DNA of 64,000 bases from Tractidigestivibacter montrealensis (GCF_024741235.1 NZ_JANSKA010000001.1:124001-188000), one strand, 5' to 3'. Shown: positions 7,134 through 16,647, numbered from the stretch's first letter. The notes: a model not told the origin generated them from the sequence alone. Made by a program: numbers and translations.

Positions 7134-9638
7134 CTACTCGTTGTCGCCGCCGGTGGCCTTGGTGGCGCTGATCGCCGCGGCGGTGTCCTTGGCGTCGTGC
7201 CACACCCAGTCGGTGAAGGCGGGGTGGTCGTAGCCGTTGTCGACGGCAAACTGGAAGGCGTCCTGGCGGAACTGCTCCCACTCGGCGATCTGGTCGGCCC
7301 ACCTCTCGGCGTCCAGGATGCGCAGCGCGTCGGCGGCAAGCGCCCAGCGGTCCATGTGGTTCAGGCGCAGCATGTCGTACGGCGTGGTCGTGGAGCCCTG
7401 CTCCTCGTAGCCGTGGACGTGGAAGTTGTCGTGGTTCGGGCGGTCCCAGATGAGGCGGCGGACCGTGCCGGGATAGGCGTGGAAGGCGAAGAGCACGGGC
7501 TTGTCGGCCGTAAAGAGCGCCTCGAACTGCTCGTCGGTGAGGGCCTCGTCGTTCTCGGAGGCGTTCTGGATCTTGAGCAGCTCGACCACGTTCACCAGGC
7601 GGCACTTCACGCCCAGCTTGTCGAGAAGCTCGAGCGCGGCCATGGTCTCCTGCGTGGGCACGTCGCCGCAGCAGCCGAGGACAATGTCGGGCTCCTCGCC
7701 GTCAGCGGTGGTGGACGCCCACTTCCACTCGGCGGCGCCGGCCGCGAGCTCCTCGCGGGCCTCGTCGAGCGTGACCCACGTGGGGGCGGGCTGCTTGCCG
7801 GCGAAGACCGCGTTCACGCAGTTGGTGGAGGTGTAGGCGCGCTCCGCCACGGCCAGCAGCAGGTTGGCGTCGGCCGGGTAGTAGATGTTCACCACGTGGT
7901 CGTTGTTGAAGCACTTGTTGAGAAGGACGTCGACAAAGCCGGGGTCCTGGTGCGAGAAGCCGTTGTGGTCCTGGCGCCAGACGTGGCTGGAGAGCAGCAT
8001 GTTGAGGCCGGAGATGGGCTTGCGCCAAGGGATCTCGCGCACGGTGGCCTCGAGCCACTTGCAGTGCTGGTTGACCATCGAGTCGACGATGTGCACGAAG
8101 GACTCGTAGCTCGACCACAGGCCGTGGCGGCCGGTGAGGATGTAGCCCTCGAGAAGGCCTTCGCACTGGTGCTCGGAGAGCTGCTCGATGACGTTGCCCA
8201 CGGGCGAGAGGTGCTCGTCGTTCGCGGGGTCGTCGTTGAGGTCGCCGTTGAACCACTGCTTGTCCGTCACCTGGTAGCTCGGCTGCAGGCGGTTGGACGC
8301 CGTCTCGTCGGGGCCAAAGATGCGGAACATGTCGCGGTTGTTGTTGATGAGCTCGGCCGTGTACTCGCCCAGCACGCGGGTGGCCTCCGTGGCGCCAAAG
8401 CCGTGGCCGCCGTTCTTGACGTCGACCTCGTACTTGGAGGTCTCGGGGAGCTTGAGGTCCTTCAGGAGCCTGCCACCGTTGGCGTTGGGGTTGGCGCCAA
8501 GGCGCAGCTCGCCCTCGGGCATGAACTCGGTGACCTCGGGACGGATGGCGCCCTTCTCGTCGAAGAGGCCCTCGGGCTCGTAGGACTCGAGCCAACCCTT
8601 GAGGACCTCGAAGTGGGCCTCGGTGTCGCGGGCGGACGCCAGGGGCACCTGGTGCGCACGCCAGGAACCCTCGGTCTTCTTGCCGTCGATCTCCTTGGGG
8701 CAGGTCCAGCCCTTGGGGGTGCGGAAGATGATCATCGGGTAGAACGGGCGGGACGCCTCGCCGGCGGCCGCACGGCGCTTGATGTCGCAGATCTCGTCGA
8801 AGACCTCCTCGAGGAGCGCGGCGAAGCGACGGTGGATGGAGGCGTGGTCCTCCTCGTCAAAGCCGGCGACGAAGTTGTACGGGTGGTAGCCCATGCCGCG
8901 GAAGAACTCGTCGCGCTCGCCGTCGGAGATGCGGGCGAGGATCGTGGGGTTGGCGATCTTGTAGCCGTTGAGGTGCAGGATCGGCAGGACGATGCCGTCG
9001 GTCAGCGGGTCCATGAACTTGTTCGTCTGCCAGCTGGTGGCAAGCGGGCCGGTCTCGGCCTCGCCGTCGCCCACCACGGCAACCGCGAGCATGCTGGGGT
9101 TGTCGAGAACCGCGCCGTACGCGTGGGAGAGCACGTAGCCAAGCTCGCCGCCCTCGTGGATGGAGCCGGGGGTCTCGGGCGCGTAGTGGCTGGGGATGCC
9201 GCCGGGGTAGGAGAACTGGCGGAAGAACTTCTGGAGGCCGGCCTCGTCGTTGGTGATGTCGGGACGAATCTCGCGGTAGGTGCCGTCGAGCAGGGACTGC
9301 GCGGTGCCGGCAGGTCCGCCGTGGCCGGGGCCCATGAGGAAGATGGCGTTCTGCTGGTGGTCGCGGATGAGGCGGTTCACGTGGCCAAAGAGGAAGTTGA
9401 CGCCGGGCGTGGTGCCCCAGTGGCCAACGAGGCGGTGCTTCACGTCCTCGCGGGTGAAGCCGTCGGGGCCGTCCTGGTTCTTGAAGTCCGCGCGCATGAG
9501 GGGGTTGGAGCGCAGGTAGATCTGGCCGACGGACAGGTAGTTGGCGGCACGCCAGTACTTGTCGACCCACGCGATCTCATCCTCGCTCACCGGGCCGTCG
9601 AGCTTCTTCCATGGGGTTCCCAACACAGGCTGAGCCAT
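7134..9638 (-). CDS. xfp: Xylulose-5-phosphate/fructose-6-phosphate phosphoketolase
   Basis: An 834-residue thiamine-diphosphate enzyme of normal family length (about 790-830). Hallmarks include [20 protein letters not shown] near the N-terminus, [42 protein letters not shown] for the Mg/ThDP site, and a C-terminal [17 protein letters not shown]. It splits xylulose 5-phosphate (and usually fructose 6-phosphate) with phosphate into acetyl phosphate plus glyceraldehyde 3-phosphate or erythrose 4-phosphate, giving ATP through acetate kinase. Single-gene transcript; a GTAAAACGTTTTAC palindrome 180 bp upstream and a LacI gene further upstream on the same strand suggest sugar-dependent control. Start ATG 9638 follows AGAGGAGAAAG. 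Confidence 0.97.
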   Translation of the reverse strand: MAQPVLGTPWKKLDGPVSEDEIAWVDKYWRAANYLSVGQIYLRSNPLMRADFKNQDGPDGFTREDVKHRLVGHWGTTPGVNFLFGHVNRLIRDHQQNAIFLMGPGHGGPAGTAQSLLDGTYREIRPDITNDEAGLQKFFRQFSYPGGIPSHYAPETPGSIHEGGELGYVLSHAYGAVLDNPSMLAVAVVGDGEAETGPLATSWQTNKFMDPLTDGIVLPILHLNGYKIANPTILARISDGERDEFFRGMGYHPYNFVAGFDEEDHASIHRRFAALLEEVFDEICDIKRRAAAGEASRPFYPMIIFRTPKGWTCPKEIDGKKTEGSWRAHQVPLASARDTEAHFEVLKGWLESYEPEGLFDEKGAIRPEVTEFMPEGELRLGANPNANGGRLLKDLKLPETSKYEVDVKNGGHGFGATEATRVLGEYTAELINNNRDMFRIFGPDETASNRLQPSYQVTDKQWFNGDLNDDPANDEHLSPVGNVIEQLSEHQCEGLLEGYILTGRHGLWSSYESFVHIVDSMVNQHCKWLEATVREIPWRKPISGLNMLLSSHVWRQDHNGFSHQDPGFVDVLLNKCFNNDHVVNIYYPADANLLLAVAERAYTSTNCVNAVFAGKQPAPTWVTLDEAREELAAGAAEWKWASTTADGEEPDIVLGCCGDVPTQETMAALELLDKLGVKCRLVNVVELLKIQNASENDEALTDEQFEALFTADKPVLFAFHAYPGTVRRLIWDRPNHDNFHVHGYEEQGSTTTPYDMLRLNHMDRWALAADALRILDAERWADQIAEWEQFRQDAFQFAVDNGYDHPAFTDWVWHDAKDTAAAISATKATGGDNE

Positions 9639-9817
9639 TCTTTCTCCTCTCGCTGACGGGCCATGTGGCTCCGCCTCTTTGGTGAGCCGCTCGGCCGACG
9701 TTTGGCACGGGCTTTTCCGCCAGTGCCTGGCACACGGACCTCTCGGCTGCCGCTGCGCAGACCTTTCGGCTGCCGCTCACGAACTTGTCTCTACCACTCA
9801 CAGCTGCAGTGTAGTTG

Positions 9818-9831
9818 GTAAAACGTTTTAC
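9818..9831. promoter_or_regulatory. LacI-type operator palindrome upstream of xfp
   Basis: GTAAAACGTTTTAC is a perfect 14-bp palindrome with the central CG step typical of LacI/GalR-family and CRE operators. It lies between the leftward xfp gene and the LacI-family gene at 10487-11509, its likely reader. Confidence 0.65.
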
Positions 9832-9943
9832 TTAGACGAGAAGAACTCAGAAATCTTGACAGCGCCGCAAGTTCTGCACAATTGACGCCCAAAGCGTGGT
9901 TTGTACGACGCCGCTGCGAGAACTTCCCTTCCGGTGTAAATAT

Positions 9944-10122
9944 GGCGCCCGAGAAGCCCTTTCATATGTGATTGCTGCGATAACGCACGCTCTGGCGCCA
10001 TTCCGACGCCGGAGGAGCCCTTTTGTACGTAGTTGCTGCTGCAACGTATCCTCCGGCGCCATTCCGACACCTGAAGGGCTCTCTCATACGGAATCGCCGC
10101 GATAGCGTACCCTCCGGCGCGA
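9944..10122. repeat. Degenerate tandem repeat of about 61 bp
   Basis: Three successive units start with a GGCGCC-containing core (9944, 9994 and 10055) and a fourth start is seen at 10116; two full units are exactly 61 bp. Each unit reads roughly GGCGCCATTCCGAC, a purine-rich GAAGGGCTC/GAGGAGCCC block, an AT-rich CATAC/GTACG block, then GCTGCGATAACGC and CCTCCGGC. Units differ at many bases, so they are old. No gene is present here; short frames in the repeat are artefacts of its period. Confidence 0.6.
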
Positions 10123-10315
10123 CGCGTTCGCAGCTCAACCGAACCAGCCTACAGCCGGAGACCCGTCCGTCACCCTCTCCGACGAGTTTAAAAAGCCTTT
10201 CACGTTTCCGCAGTTGGCTCGAAACCGTATTAAGAAATGGAGCTAGACTCCACCGGGGAGGGCACGGAGACGCCGTGATTTCAGGTCCGTGCCAGGTCTC
10301 CAGCAACGCAACTTC

Positions 10316-10442
10316 CGGTTGGCGGCAGTTTTGGTTCAGTTCCTTATACGTCACTGCTGATGGAACAATTCGCTGACCTGCAGTTTATCAAACATCGAAC
10401 CGCCGGATACTTTAGGGTACCGAGAAAAACTGCCACCAACCG
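10316..10442. repeat. 127-bp inverted-end element, copy A
   Basis: Begins CGGTTGGCGGCAGTTTT (10316-10332) and ends with AAAACTGCCACCAACCG (10426-10442), imperfect 17-bp terminal inverted repeats with one mismatch. Same length as the copies at 52431 and 53809; interior CTGCAGGTCAGCGAATTG (read on the minus strand) matches CCGCAGGTCAGCGATTTG of copy B. No coding capacity. Sits just downstream of the LacI gene. Confidence 0.8.
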
Positions 10443-10486
10443 TCAATTCGTGCCAGAAGGCTGCGCGCCACCGTCGCTCGACGCCC

Positions 10487-11509
10487 TTACAGCGCCCGGA
10501 CGCTGTCCTTCTCGACCAGCCGCGGCGTGAGGATTCGCTCGACCGGCGCCGCCACATCGTCGTCCCTAGCATGCTCCCCCACCCTCGCAAGCATCATCTG
10601 CACCGCGACCTCAGAGATTGCGGGCGCGTTCTGCTCGATGGAGGTGAGCGCCGGCTCGAAGAGCGAGTCCGCCGCACTGTTGTCGTAGCTCACCACCGAG
10701 AGGTCCTCGGGCACGCGCAGCCCACGCTCGTACACGCGCTTGAGCAGCCCCAGCGCAATGTTGTCGCTGCTTGCAAACGCCGCCGTGGCGTCAGTGGCGA
10801 GAAGCCCCTCGGCCGCCTGCCAGGCGTCGGGAATGTAGTAGTCGCTCTCGAAGACCAGCCCGGGGTCAAACGCAATGCCGTGCTCGCCCAGGGCGCGGCG
10901 ATAGCCCGCAAGGCGCAGCCGACCAGTGTTGGAATCGGGATTGATGATACACGCCACGTGTTGGTGGCCGTGCCGCAGCAGGTGATCCGTGGCCAGGTAG
11001 CCGCCAAGCTCGTTGTCGTAGCGCACGCGGTCACAGCTTACTCCGTCAATAAAACGGTCAACCATCACGAGAGGAACGGGCAGCTGCGTGAGGTCGTCTA
11101 TCAGCTCCTTGTCGGTGGTGAACTCGTCCGAGACCACAAGGAAGATGCCATCCACGCCGCGGTTCACCAGCAGGCGGACCAGCTCCGCATCGCTCTCGGA
11201 AGAGCCCACGGAGTTGGTGATAAGGAGCAGGTAGCCCCTCTCGCGGCAGAGAACCTCGAGGTTGTTGGCAAGCGAGGCAAAGTAGCGGCTCTGGATGTTG
11301 GGCACGACCAGCCCAAACGAGTGCGACTGCTGCATCACAAGGCTGCGGGCAATCTGGTTGGGGATGTAGTGCTTGCGCCGCGCTACCTCCTTGATGCGGC
11401 GACGGTTCTCCTCGCTCACGCGGCACGGCCGGTTGTTGAGGACGAGAGACACCGAGGTGGGCGAGAGACCCACCTCGCGCGCTATGTCCTTGAGCGTGAC
11501 CTTTGCCAT
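10487..11509 (-). CDS. LacI-family transcriptional regulator
   Basis: A 340-residue repressor with the LacI helix-turn-helix at residues 4-23 (VTLKDIAREVGLSPTSVSLV), the hinge region around NQIARSLVMQQS, and a periplasmic-binding-protein-like effector domain (FGLVVPNIQSRYFASLANN, GVDGIFLV, GHQHVACI, ASSDNIALGLLKR). The hinge reads IARSLVM rather than the usual ARxLR. The effector sugar cannot be read from sequence. Next gene in the same direction is phosphoketolase, with the palindrome at 9818-9831 between, so control of xfp is a reasonable inference. Start ATG 11509. Confidence 0.93.
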   Translation of the reverse strand: MAKVTLKDIAREVGLSPTSVSLVLNNRPCRVSEENRRRIKEVARRKHYIPNQIARSLVMQQSHSFGLVVPNIQSRYFASLANNLEVLCRERGYLLLITNSVGSSESDAELVRLLVNRGVDGIFLVVSDEFTTDKELIDDLTQLPVPLVMVDRFIDGVSCDRVRYDNELGGYLATDHLLRHGHQHVACIINPDSNTGRLRLAGYRRALGEHGIAFDPGLVFESDYYIPDAWQAAEGLLATDATAAFASSDNIALGLLKRVYERGLRVPEDLSVVSYDNSAADSLFEPALTSIEQNAPAISEVAVQMMLARVGEHARDDDVAAPVERILTPRLVEKDSVRAL

Positions 11510-11586
11510 GCCGTCTCTCCGTTGTCTCGAGCGGGGTTCCGCAGGTTCCCTACCGAAGATAGCTCTCTCAACCGACTGGCGCGAGA

Positions 11587-11631
11587 CTAGCTCCCAATTT
11601 TGGGAGATAAGCTCGCAAATTTGGGAGCTAG
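11587..11631. promoter_or_regulatory. Inverted repeat CTAGCTCCCAA/TTGGGAGCTAG
   Basis: CTAGCTCCCAA at 11587-11597 and its exact complement at 11621-11631, with further internal TTTTGGGAG and CTCGCAAATT echoes. It lies about 80 bp upstream of the leftward LacI gene, so it may be an autoregulatory site or a hairpin ending antisense transcription. Confidence 0.5.
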
Positions 11632-11653
11632 CGCATCCCGCCGGCGCTCCACG

Positions 11654-11710
11654 CCCCGCGATGAGACAAAGGGACTGTCCCTTTGTCTCATCCTTTGTCT
11701 CATCGCGGGG
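11654..11710. repeat. Dispersed 31-bp palindrome, copy 2
   Basis: The ATGAGACAAAGGGAC-T-GTCCCTTTGTCTCAT palindrome at 11661-11691, followed by an extra CTTTGTCTCAT half arm and enclosed by CCCCGCG (11654-11660) and CGCGGGG (11704-11710), which extends the potential hairpin. It lies between divergent LacI and TPR-like genes, so here it is not at a gene end. Confidence 0.9.
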
Positions 11711-11753
11711 CTACACTGTTGCCTGCAGTAACCCGACGTCGTGCGGAGACCCC

Positions 11754-12404
11754 ATGGACTTCAACCCCATCACCATCGCGCTCATTGCCGCCGCAGCGGC
11801 ATACTTCATCGTCGAGCAGGTCATGCGCAGCACGCGCCTCAACAAGTTTGCGCTGCTCCTGCGCGACGGCCGCTGCGACGAGGCGCTCGAGCTTCTCGAC
11901 AAGCCCAGCTCCAAGTGGCTCTACCCGCCGTTCAACAGGGAGTATATGAAGCTCAACGCCTACCTCGTGAAGGATGACGTCGAGGGTGCGTCTCGACAGT
12001 TCGACGTCCTGCTCACCATGCGCTCGTCGAAGAACCAGCGCAGCGAGGTCGTGGTGAAGGCCTATCGCTTCTACATGGAGCACGAGCGCTACAAGGACGC
12101 AAAGCCGCTGCTCGAGGAGATCGAGAAGACGGCCGAGAAGCCCGTGGCCGAGGAGTCGCGCCTCATGTGGGAGATCTTTGCCGAGAACGACACAAGCCAC
12201 ATTCCCGAGATGGAGAAGCACTACGAGGAGGCAAAGGGGCCGCAGCAGCGCATGCGACTCGCGCTGCTCATTGCCACCCAGTACGAGAACGCCCACAACA
12301 AGACCAAGGTCACCGAGTGGCGCAGCAAGGCCAACGACGCCGCGGGCGAGCTGCAGGACATGGCACGCCGCGCGGCCAGCGGCAAGGGCGGCGAGAAGAA
12401 GTAG
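11754..12404 (+). CDS. Membrane-anchored TPR-like protein of unknown function
   Basis: A 216-residue protein starting at ATG 11754. One hydrophobic segment (about residues 5-25, ITIALIAAAAAYFIVEQVM) is followed by a cytoplasmic all-helical, charged domain with alternating short helices (ALELLDKPSSKWLYPPFNREYMKLNAYL, KAYRFYMEHERYKDAKPLLEEI) that looks like degenerate TPR repeats, and a basic GKGGEKK tail. No enzymatic motif. Such proteins usually serve as docking or assembly factors, but nothing in the context points to a partner. Confidence 0.65.
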   Translation: MDFNPITIALIAAAAAYFIVEQVMRSTRLNKFALLLRDGRCDEALELLDKPSSKWLYPPFNREYMKLNAYLVKDDVEGASRQFDVLLTMRSSKNQRSEVVVKAYRFYMEHERYKDAKPLLEEIEKTAEKPVAEESRLMWEIFAENDTSHIPEMEKHYEEAKGPQQRMRLALLIATQYENAHNKTKVTEWRSKANDAAGELQDMARRAASGKGGEKK

Positions 12405-12430
12405 GGGTGCCTGCGCGCGGAACCCTGCTC

Positions 12431-12516
12431 TCGTTCTTTAGCGGAAGCTGAGAAAAGCGATTCGCGCGACCTGGGCAAGCGTCGGTCTCAGTTCTCAATA
12501 AATCGCTAAAGAACGA
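12431..12516. repeat. 13-bp perfect inverted repeat upstream of the Phd/RelE pair
   Basis: TCGTTCTTTAGCG at 12431-12443 and CGCTAAAGAACGA at 12504-12516 are exact complements, with an inner AGCTGAG / CTCAG echo. The structure follows the TPR-like gene stop by 27 bp and may be its terminator, though the 60-nt loop is long for that. Confidence 0.6.
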
Positions 12517-12561
12517 AGGCATTGGGGGGCAGAAGGCCGCTACAGACTCCAATCGCTACAA

Positions 12562-12579
12562 TAGAAGAAATTTCTTCTA
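12562..12579. promoter_or_regulatory. 18-bp palindrome, probable Phd operator
   Basis: TAGAAGAAATTTCTTCTA is a perfect palindrome ending 19 bp before the antitoxin start codon. Phd/YefM antitoxins autoregulate by binding palindromes at this place. Confidence 0.7.
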
Positions 12580-12598
12580 GAGCGGGTAGGTGAGAGCT

Positions 12599-12871
12599 AT
12601 GCCACGAATCGTTCCCGTGAGCGACTTTCGCGCAGACATCAAGTCCGTCTCCCAGTTCACCGACGAGGGCGAGGTAGTTGTCCTCACCCAGAACGGGCGC
12701 CCCAAGTGGGCGATGGTTGACTACGACACCTGGAACGCCGCAGCAAGCGCGCAGGAGAGGTCGTTCTCGCAGGCAATTCGAGAGACCGAGCAGAGCGAGG
12801 CGACGGGTAACCTCACCCTCCTGAGCGCAAAGGAGGCGCGAGCCGCCCTCAAGGCGAGACGAACGTCGTGA
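12599..12871 (+). CDS. Phd/YefM-family antitoxin
   Basis: A 90-residue protein from ATG 12599 (AGGTGAG 6 bp upstream). The N-terminal half is a Phd/YefM DNA-binding domain: RIVPVSDFRADIKSVSQF, then EVVVLTQNGRPKWAMVDYDTW, where the Q/NGRP turn is typical. The C-terminal half is a charged helix that would wrap the toxin. It overlaps the toxin gene by 4 bp (GTGA), the usual coupling for type II pairs. Confidence 0.9.
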   Translation: MPRIVPVSDFRADIKSVSQFTDEGEVVVLTQNGRPKWAMVDYDTWNAAASAQERSFSQAIRETEQSEATGNLTLLSAKEARAALKARRTS

Positions 12872-13182
12872 AGCGCAGGGAATACCTGCTCACCGACGCG
12901 GCCGTGAAGGACCTCGGCAAACTCGAGGACTACGTACTTACCTATCAGGACGAGGCCTTCGTCGAGCGCCTTGAGGACGAGTTCTTCTCCGCCTTTGAGC
13001 GCCTGTTCCAAGAGGCGGAGCAGCACCCCATCTACCACTTTGAACCACCGCTGCCAGTGCTTCACGAGTACCGGTCTGTCAACGTCTACAACTTCAAGGT
13101 GTTCTACTACGTCGACGACGAGCACGTGGTCATCTATCGAATTAGGCACCTGCTCTCGGACTTCTCACGAGAGGCATGGTAG
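12868..13182 (+). CDS. RelE/ParE-family toxin
   Basis: A 104-residue protein from GTG 12868, within the antitoxin stop. It has the RelE/ParE pattern: an N-terminal strand and long helix (EYLLTDAAVKDLGKLEDYVLTYQ...), then HPIYHFEPPLPVLHEYRSVNVYNFKVFYYVDDEHVVIYRIRHLLSD with the conserved aromatic-Arg core and the RIRH near the end. Members either cleave mRNA on the ribosome (RelE) or poison gyrase (ParE); sequence alone does not decide. Confidence 0.88.
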   Translation: MKRREYLLTDAAVKDLGKLEDYVLTYQDEAFVERLEDEFFSAFERLFQEAEQHPIYHFEPPLPVLHEYRSVNVYNFKVFYYVDDEHVVIYRIRHLLSDFSREAW

Positions 13183-13199
13183 GCAACGCACCGCCTCTT

Positions 13200-13237
13200 G
13201 CGGCACCCCACCGGAACCGATGGGGTGCCGCGCTTTT
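13200..13237 (+). terminator. Intrinsic terminator after the toxin-antitoxin operon
   Basis: GCGGCACCCCA (13200-13210) pairs exactly with TGGGGTGCCGC (13221-13231), 10-nt loop, followed by GCTTTT. It lies 17 bp after the toxin stop and also faces the end of the leftward GH3 gene. Confidence 0.85.
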
Positions 13238-13271
13238 CGTCGCTTGCTGAGCTATGGCTGCTCAGACGTTC

Positions 13272-15713
13272 CTACAGCTGGATTGAGACGGTCTGGGGCT
13301 CGGTGAGCGGGGCGACCTTGGCGTAGGTCGTCACGCGGTCGTCGTCGATGACGCCCTTCCAGTCGAGGCCAAAGCCAAAGTCGTAGGCGTTGCCCGCCGA
13401 ATCGACATGGCACACCAGGTCGCGGGGCACGTCCTCGTCGTTCGCCTCGACGGTGTCCATGTCCGCGGGCTGCTGCAGGGGCAGGAGGCCACTCGGCTCG
13501 ACCTTGCCGCCAAGGATGTCGGCAAGCGGAAGGTCGGCAGCGCCAAAGTGCATCACGATGCCCTGGACCTTGTCCTCGAACTCGGAGAAGACCATTGGCG
13601 TGCTGGCGTTGATGACAACCACCACGGGCTTGCCGGCCATGAGCTCGACCGTGTCGAGGATGGAGTCAAGGTCGCTCTCGTTCTGGGCAGTCGTGGACTG
13701 ACCAAAGTACGCGCGGTTCTCCTGGCTGCCATCCGCGAGCTTGTCGCCCGCAATCGAGGTCTTGCGCACGTTTGCTCCGTCTGCCGTGTAGGTGCGGTAC
13801 TGAAGCGTCTTGGGCACGTAGGTGTAGGAGCCGTCGCCGTTGGGGATTGCGCCGTCGCCCGTGGCAGGCGAGTCGACAAAGACGATCGCGAAGTCGCAGT
13901 CCGCAACCTGGTCGGCAGTGAGACGCGTGAGGTCAGACTCCTGATAGGTGGGCTTCCCGTCCTGGTCAGCAGGGCCGGTGGGGTCGCCGATGGAGTCGCT
14001 CACGATGTCAAGGCAGTCCGCGACCTTGGTCGCATCGAGGGGGAGCTTCATCGTGGCACCCGTCGCCATGTTGCCCGTGGCACCGGCCGCCTGAGCAGGC
14101 GTGTACTTCACCGGCACGTAGACCTTGGGCTTCTGGGAGCGCTCGCAGATCACGTTGCCCTCGTTCTTGAGAAGGACGACGCACTTGTCGGCGGCATCGC
14201 GCGCAGTTGCGGCAAGCTCGTCACCCTCGAGCAGCTTGACCGCTGCCTTCGAGTCGGTGTAGGGGTTGTCGACCAGGCCGGGCTCGAAGTAGGTGACGAG
14301 GATGCGCCGCGCGGACTCGCGGATGCGCTCGTCTGCGCCGTCCTGCCCAAGCTCGCTCACGAGCATGTCGTAGGCCTCCTTGAGCGACTCGAGGTCAGAA
14401 CCGCCGCCAACCTGGTCGAGGCCGCAGTCGATGATCTTCTTGAAGCGCTCGGGCTTGGTGAGGCCAGCCACGCCCCAGGGGGTGGAGACAAAGCCGCCGG
14501 GGTCGTCCGTCACGCCCCAGTCCGAGCAGATCAGGCCGTCGTAGCCGCACTGGTCGCGCAGGATGCCGATCTTGAACTTTGAGAATGCCGAGCCGACCAG
14601 CTCGCCGTACTCCTCGTCCTTCGAGTACGCGATGGAGTACGACGTCATGACGCCGGAGGCCTGGCCCGTGGAGTCGTCCAGCTTGAGACCGCCGTCCAGG
14701 AAGTTCACGAGCGTCGCCTTGAAGTTGTCGCCGGGGTAGACGTTGAACTTGCCAAAGTCGCCGTGTGCCTCGCGGCCGGACTCGCCGGCGCCGTCACCCG
14801 GGAAATGCTTCATCTGGGTGCCGACGGACTCTGCTCCCCAACCGGTGTCCTTGCCGTCGACGTACGTGGACTGCAGGCCGTCGATGGTGGCACGCGTAAG
14901 GTCGCGCGAGAGCGCGGGGTCCTCGCCAAAGGCGCCGGTGATGCGGCTCCACCTGGGCTCGCCGCACATGTCGATCTGCGGCCCGAGCAGGCAGGTGACG
15001 CCCACGGCGCGGTAGCACTTGGAGATCTGGTCGGCGACGGACTTCGCAAGCTCGGGGTCGAAGCTCGCGGCCAGCGAGAGGTTCGTGGGGAACTTGCCGA
15101 AGTCGCGCGGGTTGGTCGAGAGGTTGAACGGGATGCTGTTGGGCTTGGCCTCGCAGTACGCCTGGCAGGCGTTGTTCCAGTCGGACTGCGACTTGCCGTC
15201 ACCCTGGGTGGCAAAGCTCAGCGCCGTGCGAACGCCCAGGTCAAACTGATTGCTCACGGCCATTTCGCCGCCGGCGGAGAGGTCCTTGGCCTCCTCGACC
15301 ATGACGGAGGAATGGAGCATGAGGGGGAGCTCGTCGTCGACCGAAAGCTCCTTCGCCCATGCGGCCGCGCGGTCCTGGGGGCTCTGGCGCCAGTCCTCAA
15401 AGAGGTCGAGCACGCCGTTGCCGTTGAGGTCCTTGAACGCATAGCCGTCGACCTGAATGATGCCCAGGCCTGACTCGGGGCTGTACGAGAGGGTCGCGCC
15501 GCCCTCCTGGGTGATCAGGTTGTAGCCGTCCTTCTCCTCCTCGCTCCACTTGGCCTTGGTACCGGAGGCGTCCGGCTTGATGGGGTACGAGTCTGCAGCC
15601 GGCAGCTTGCCGTCAGACGCCTCGCCAGAGGTCCCGCATGCCGCGAGCACCGTTGCCGAGGCCGCCGCCATGGCAGACGAAAGAATGAAGTTCCTCCTGG
15701 TAGTTGATGCCAT
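13272..15713 (-). CDS. Tat-exported GH3 family beta-glycosidase lipoprotein
   Basis: An 813-residue glycoside hydrolase family 3 protein. The N-terminus has a twin-arginine motif (TTRRNFILS) and a lipobox VLAAC with Cys26, so it should be folded in the cytoplasm, exported by Tat and lipid-anchored outside. The catalytic barrel carries KHFPGDG (302-308) and the nucleophile in CSDWGV (Asp398); an acidic loop DLNGNGVLDLFED (95-107) looks like a calcium-binding EF-loop seen in some GH3 enzymes. The GH3 C-terminal domain follows. Substrate unknown; neighbours favour plant glycosides. Divergent from the LytTR regulator, 214 bp away. Confidence 0.9.
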   Translation of the reverse strand: MASTTRRNFILSSAMAAASATVLAACGTSGEASDGKLPAADSYPIKPDASGTKAKWSEEEKDGYNLITQEGGATLSYSPESGLGIIQVDGYAFKDLNGNGVLDLFEDWRQSPQDRAAAWAKELSVDDELPLMLHSSVMVEEAKDLSAGGEMAVSNQFDLGVRTALSFATQGDGKSQSDWNNACQAYCEAKPNSIPFNLSTNPRDFGKFPTNLSLAASFDPELAKSVADQISKCYRAVGVTCLLGPQIDMCGEPRWSRITGAFGEDPALSRDLTRATIDGLQSTYVDGKDTGWGAESVGTQMKHFPGDGAGESGREAHGDFGKFNVYPGDNFKATLVNFLDGGLKLDDSTGQASGVMTSYSIAYSKDEEYGELVGSAFSKFKIGILRDQCGYDGLICSDWGVTDDPGGFVSTPWGVAGLTKPERFKKIIDCGLDQVGGGSDLESLKEAYDMLVSELGQDGADERIRESARRILVTYFEPGLVDNPYTDSKAAVKLLEGDELAATARDAADKCVVLLKNEGNVICERSQKPKVYVPVKYTPAQAAGATGNMATGATMKLPLDATKVADCLDIVSDSIGDPTGPADQDGKPTYQESDLTRLTADQVADCDFAIVFVDSPATGDGAIPNGDGSYTYVPKTLQYRTYTADGANVRKTSIAGDKLADGSQENRAYFGQSTTAQNESDLDSILDTVELMAGKPVVVVINASTPMVFSEFEDKVQGIVMHFGAADLPLADILGGKVEPSGLLPLQQPADMDTVEANDEDVPRDLVCHVDSAGNAYDFGFGLDWKGVIDDDRVTTYAKVAPLTEPQTVSIQL

Positions 15714-15927
15714 ATTCCCTCCTCGTGTGCGTGCGGGTCCCTCCCCGCAACCTTCCGAGGGTCATCCTCCCTCGCGTGGGACGGCACGTCTCGACCACGT
15801 CGCGACCAGTAGCCTTTTGGCTTCGAACGACACGGCGTTACTCGCCAGCGGCCACTTGTCGAGAAGGGCAGGCAGCCACTCTCGGCTCGTGTACCATCGG
15901 GTTTGTCGCACGTGAAGGGGGGCTTTG

Positions 15928-16647
15928 GTGTATCAGGTGCTGCTTCTTGAGGACTCGCCGGCTGCCGCGCAGTCGCTTCTCGCCCATGTGAGGCGCTACT
16001 CGCGCGAGCATGACGTGGAGCTTGCCGTTACCTGGCGGGACTCCGCCCGCTCGCTGGTGGAGCTTTCCGAGAAGGCCGACCTCATCCTCATGGACATCGA
16101 GATGCCCGGCCTTGACGGCATGGAGGCGGCGACGCTCATGCGAACCTTCGATGCCACCACCCCCATCATCTTTGTAACCAACCTCGCCCAATTCGCAGTT
16201 CGCGGCTACGAGGTCGACGCGCTGGACTTCATGGTGAAGCCCGTGAGCTACGGGGCGTTCTGCATGCGCATGGACAAGGCGCTTCGCGTGATGGAGAGAA
16301 ACGCCTCGCGCTCGCTGGTGCTCAAGACCCAGGGCGGCATCACCGTGGTGAGGGTCTCGGAGATTGCCTACATCGACTCGCACGGCCATGACCTGCAGTT
16401 CCATCTAACCGACGGGCAGACGGCGGTCGAGCGGGGAACGCTCGCCTCGGTGGAGGAGAGGTTGCCCGCGATGCAGTTCGTGCGCGTCTCGAAGGGGACC
16501 ATCGTCAACATGGTGCAGATCAAGCGGTACAGGTCATCGGAGGTCGTGCTTCTCGACGGGACCACCTTCGCAGTAGGCCGCACCATGCGCACGTCTGTGG
16601 TCGAGAAGGTCAACGCGTTCTTTGGCACCCTGGGAGGGGCCAGATGA
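15928..16647 (+). CDS. LytTR-family response regulator
   Basis: A 239-residue regulator. GTG 15928 is chosen because the GGGGGG ribosome site is 5 bp upstream, too close for the TTG three bases earlier. Receiver domain with LLLEDS and the phospho-acceptor in LILMDIEMPGLDGMEAA (Asp56), VTNLAQFAVRGYEVDALDFMVKPV, then a LytTR DNA-binding domain (about 140-235: VSEIAYIDSHGHDLQFHLTDG, FVRVSKGTIVNMVQI). AgrA-like regulators bind paired imperfect direct repeats. Its stop overlaps the sensor start by ATGA. Confidence 0.95.
   Translation: MYQVLLLEDSPAAAQSLLAHVRRYSREHDVELAVTWRDSARSLVELSEKADLILMDIEMPGLDGMEAATLMRTFDATTPIIFVTNLAQFAVRGYEVDALDFMVKPVSYGAFCMRMDKALRVMERNASRSLVLKTQGGITVVRVSEIAYIDSHGHDLQFHLTDGQTAVERGTLASVEERLPAMQFVRVSKGTIVNMVQIKRYRSSEVVLLDGTTFAVGRTMRTSVVEKVNAFFGTLGGAR

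Noticed and set aside
6714-9656. A 980-codon open frame on the plus strand opposite phosphoketolase
   Set aside because: It is an antisense shadow produced by GC-rich codon use; no family motifs, and the minus strand encodes a complete phosphoketolase.
9944-10122. CRISPR array
   Set aside because: Units are contiguous 61-bp tandem repeats that diverge along their whole length; there are no constant repeats alternating with unique spacers and no cas genes.
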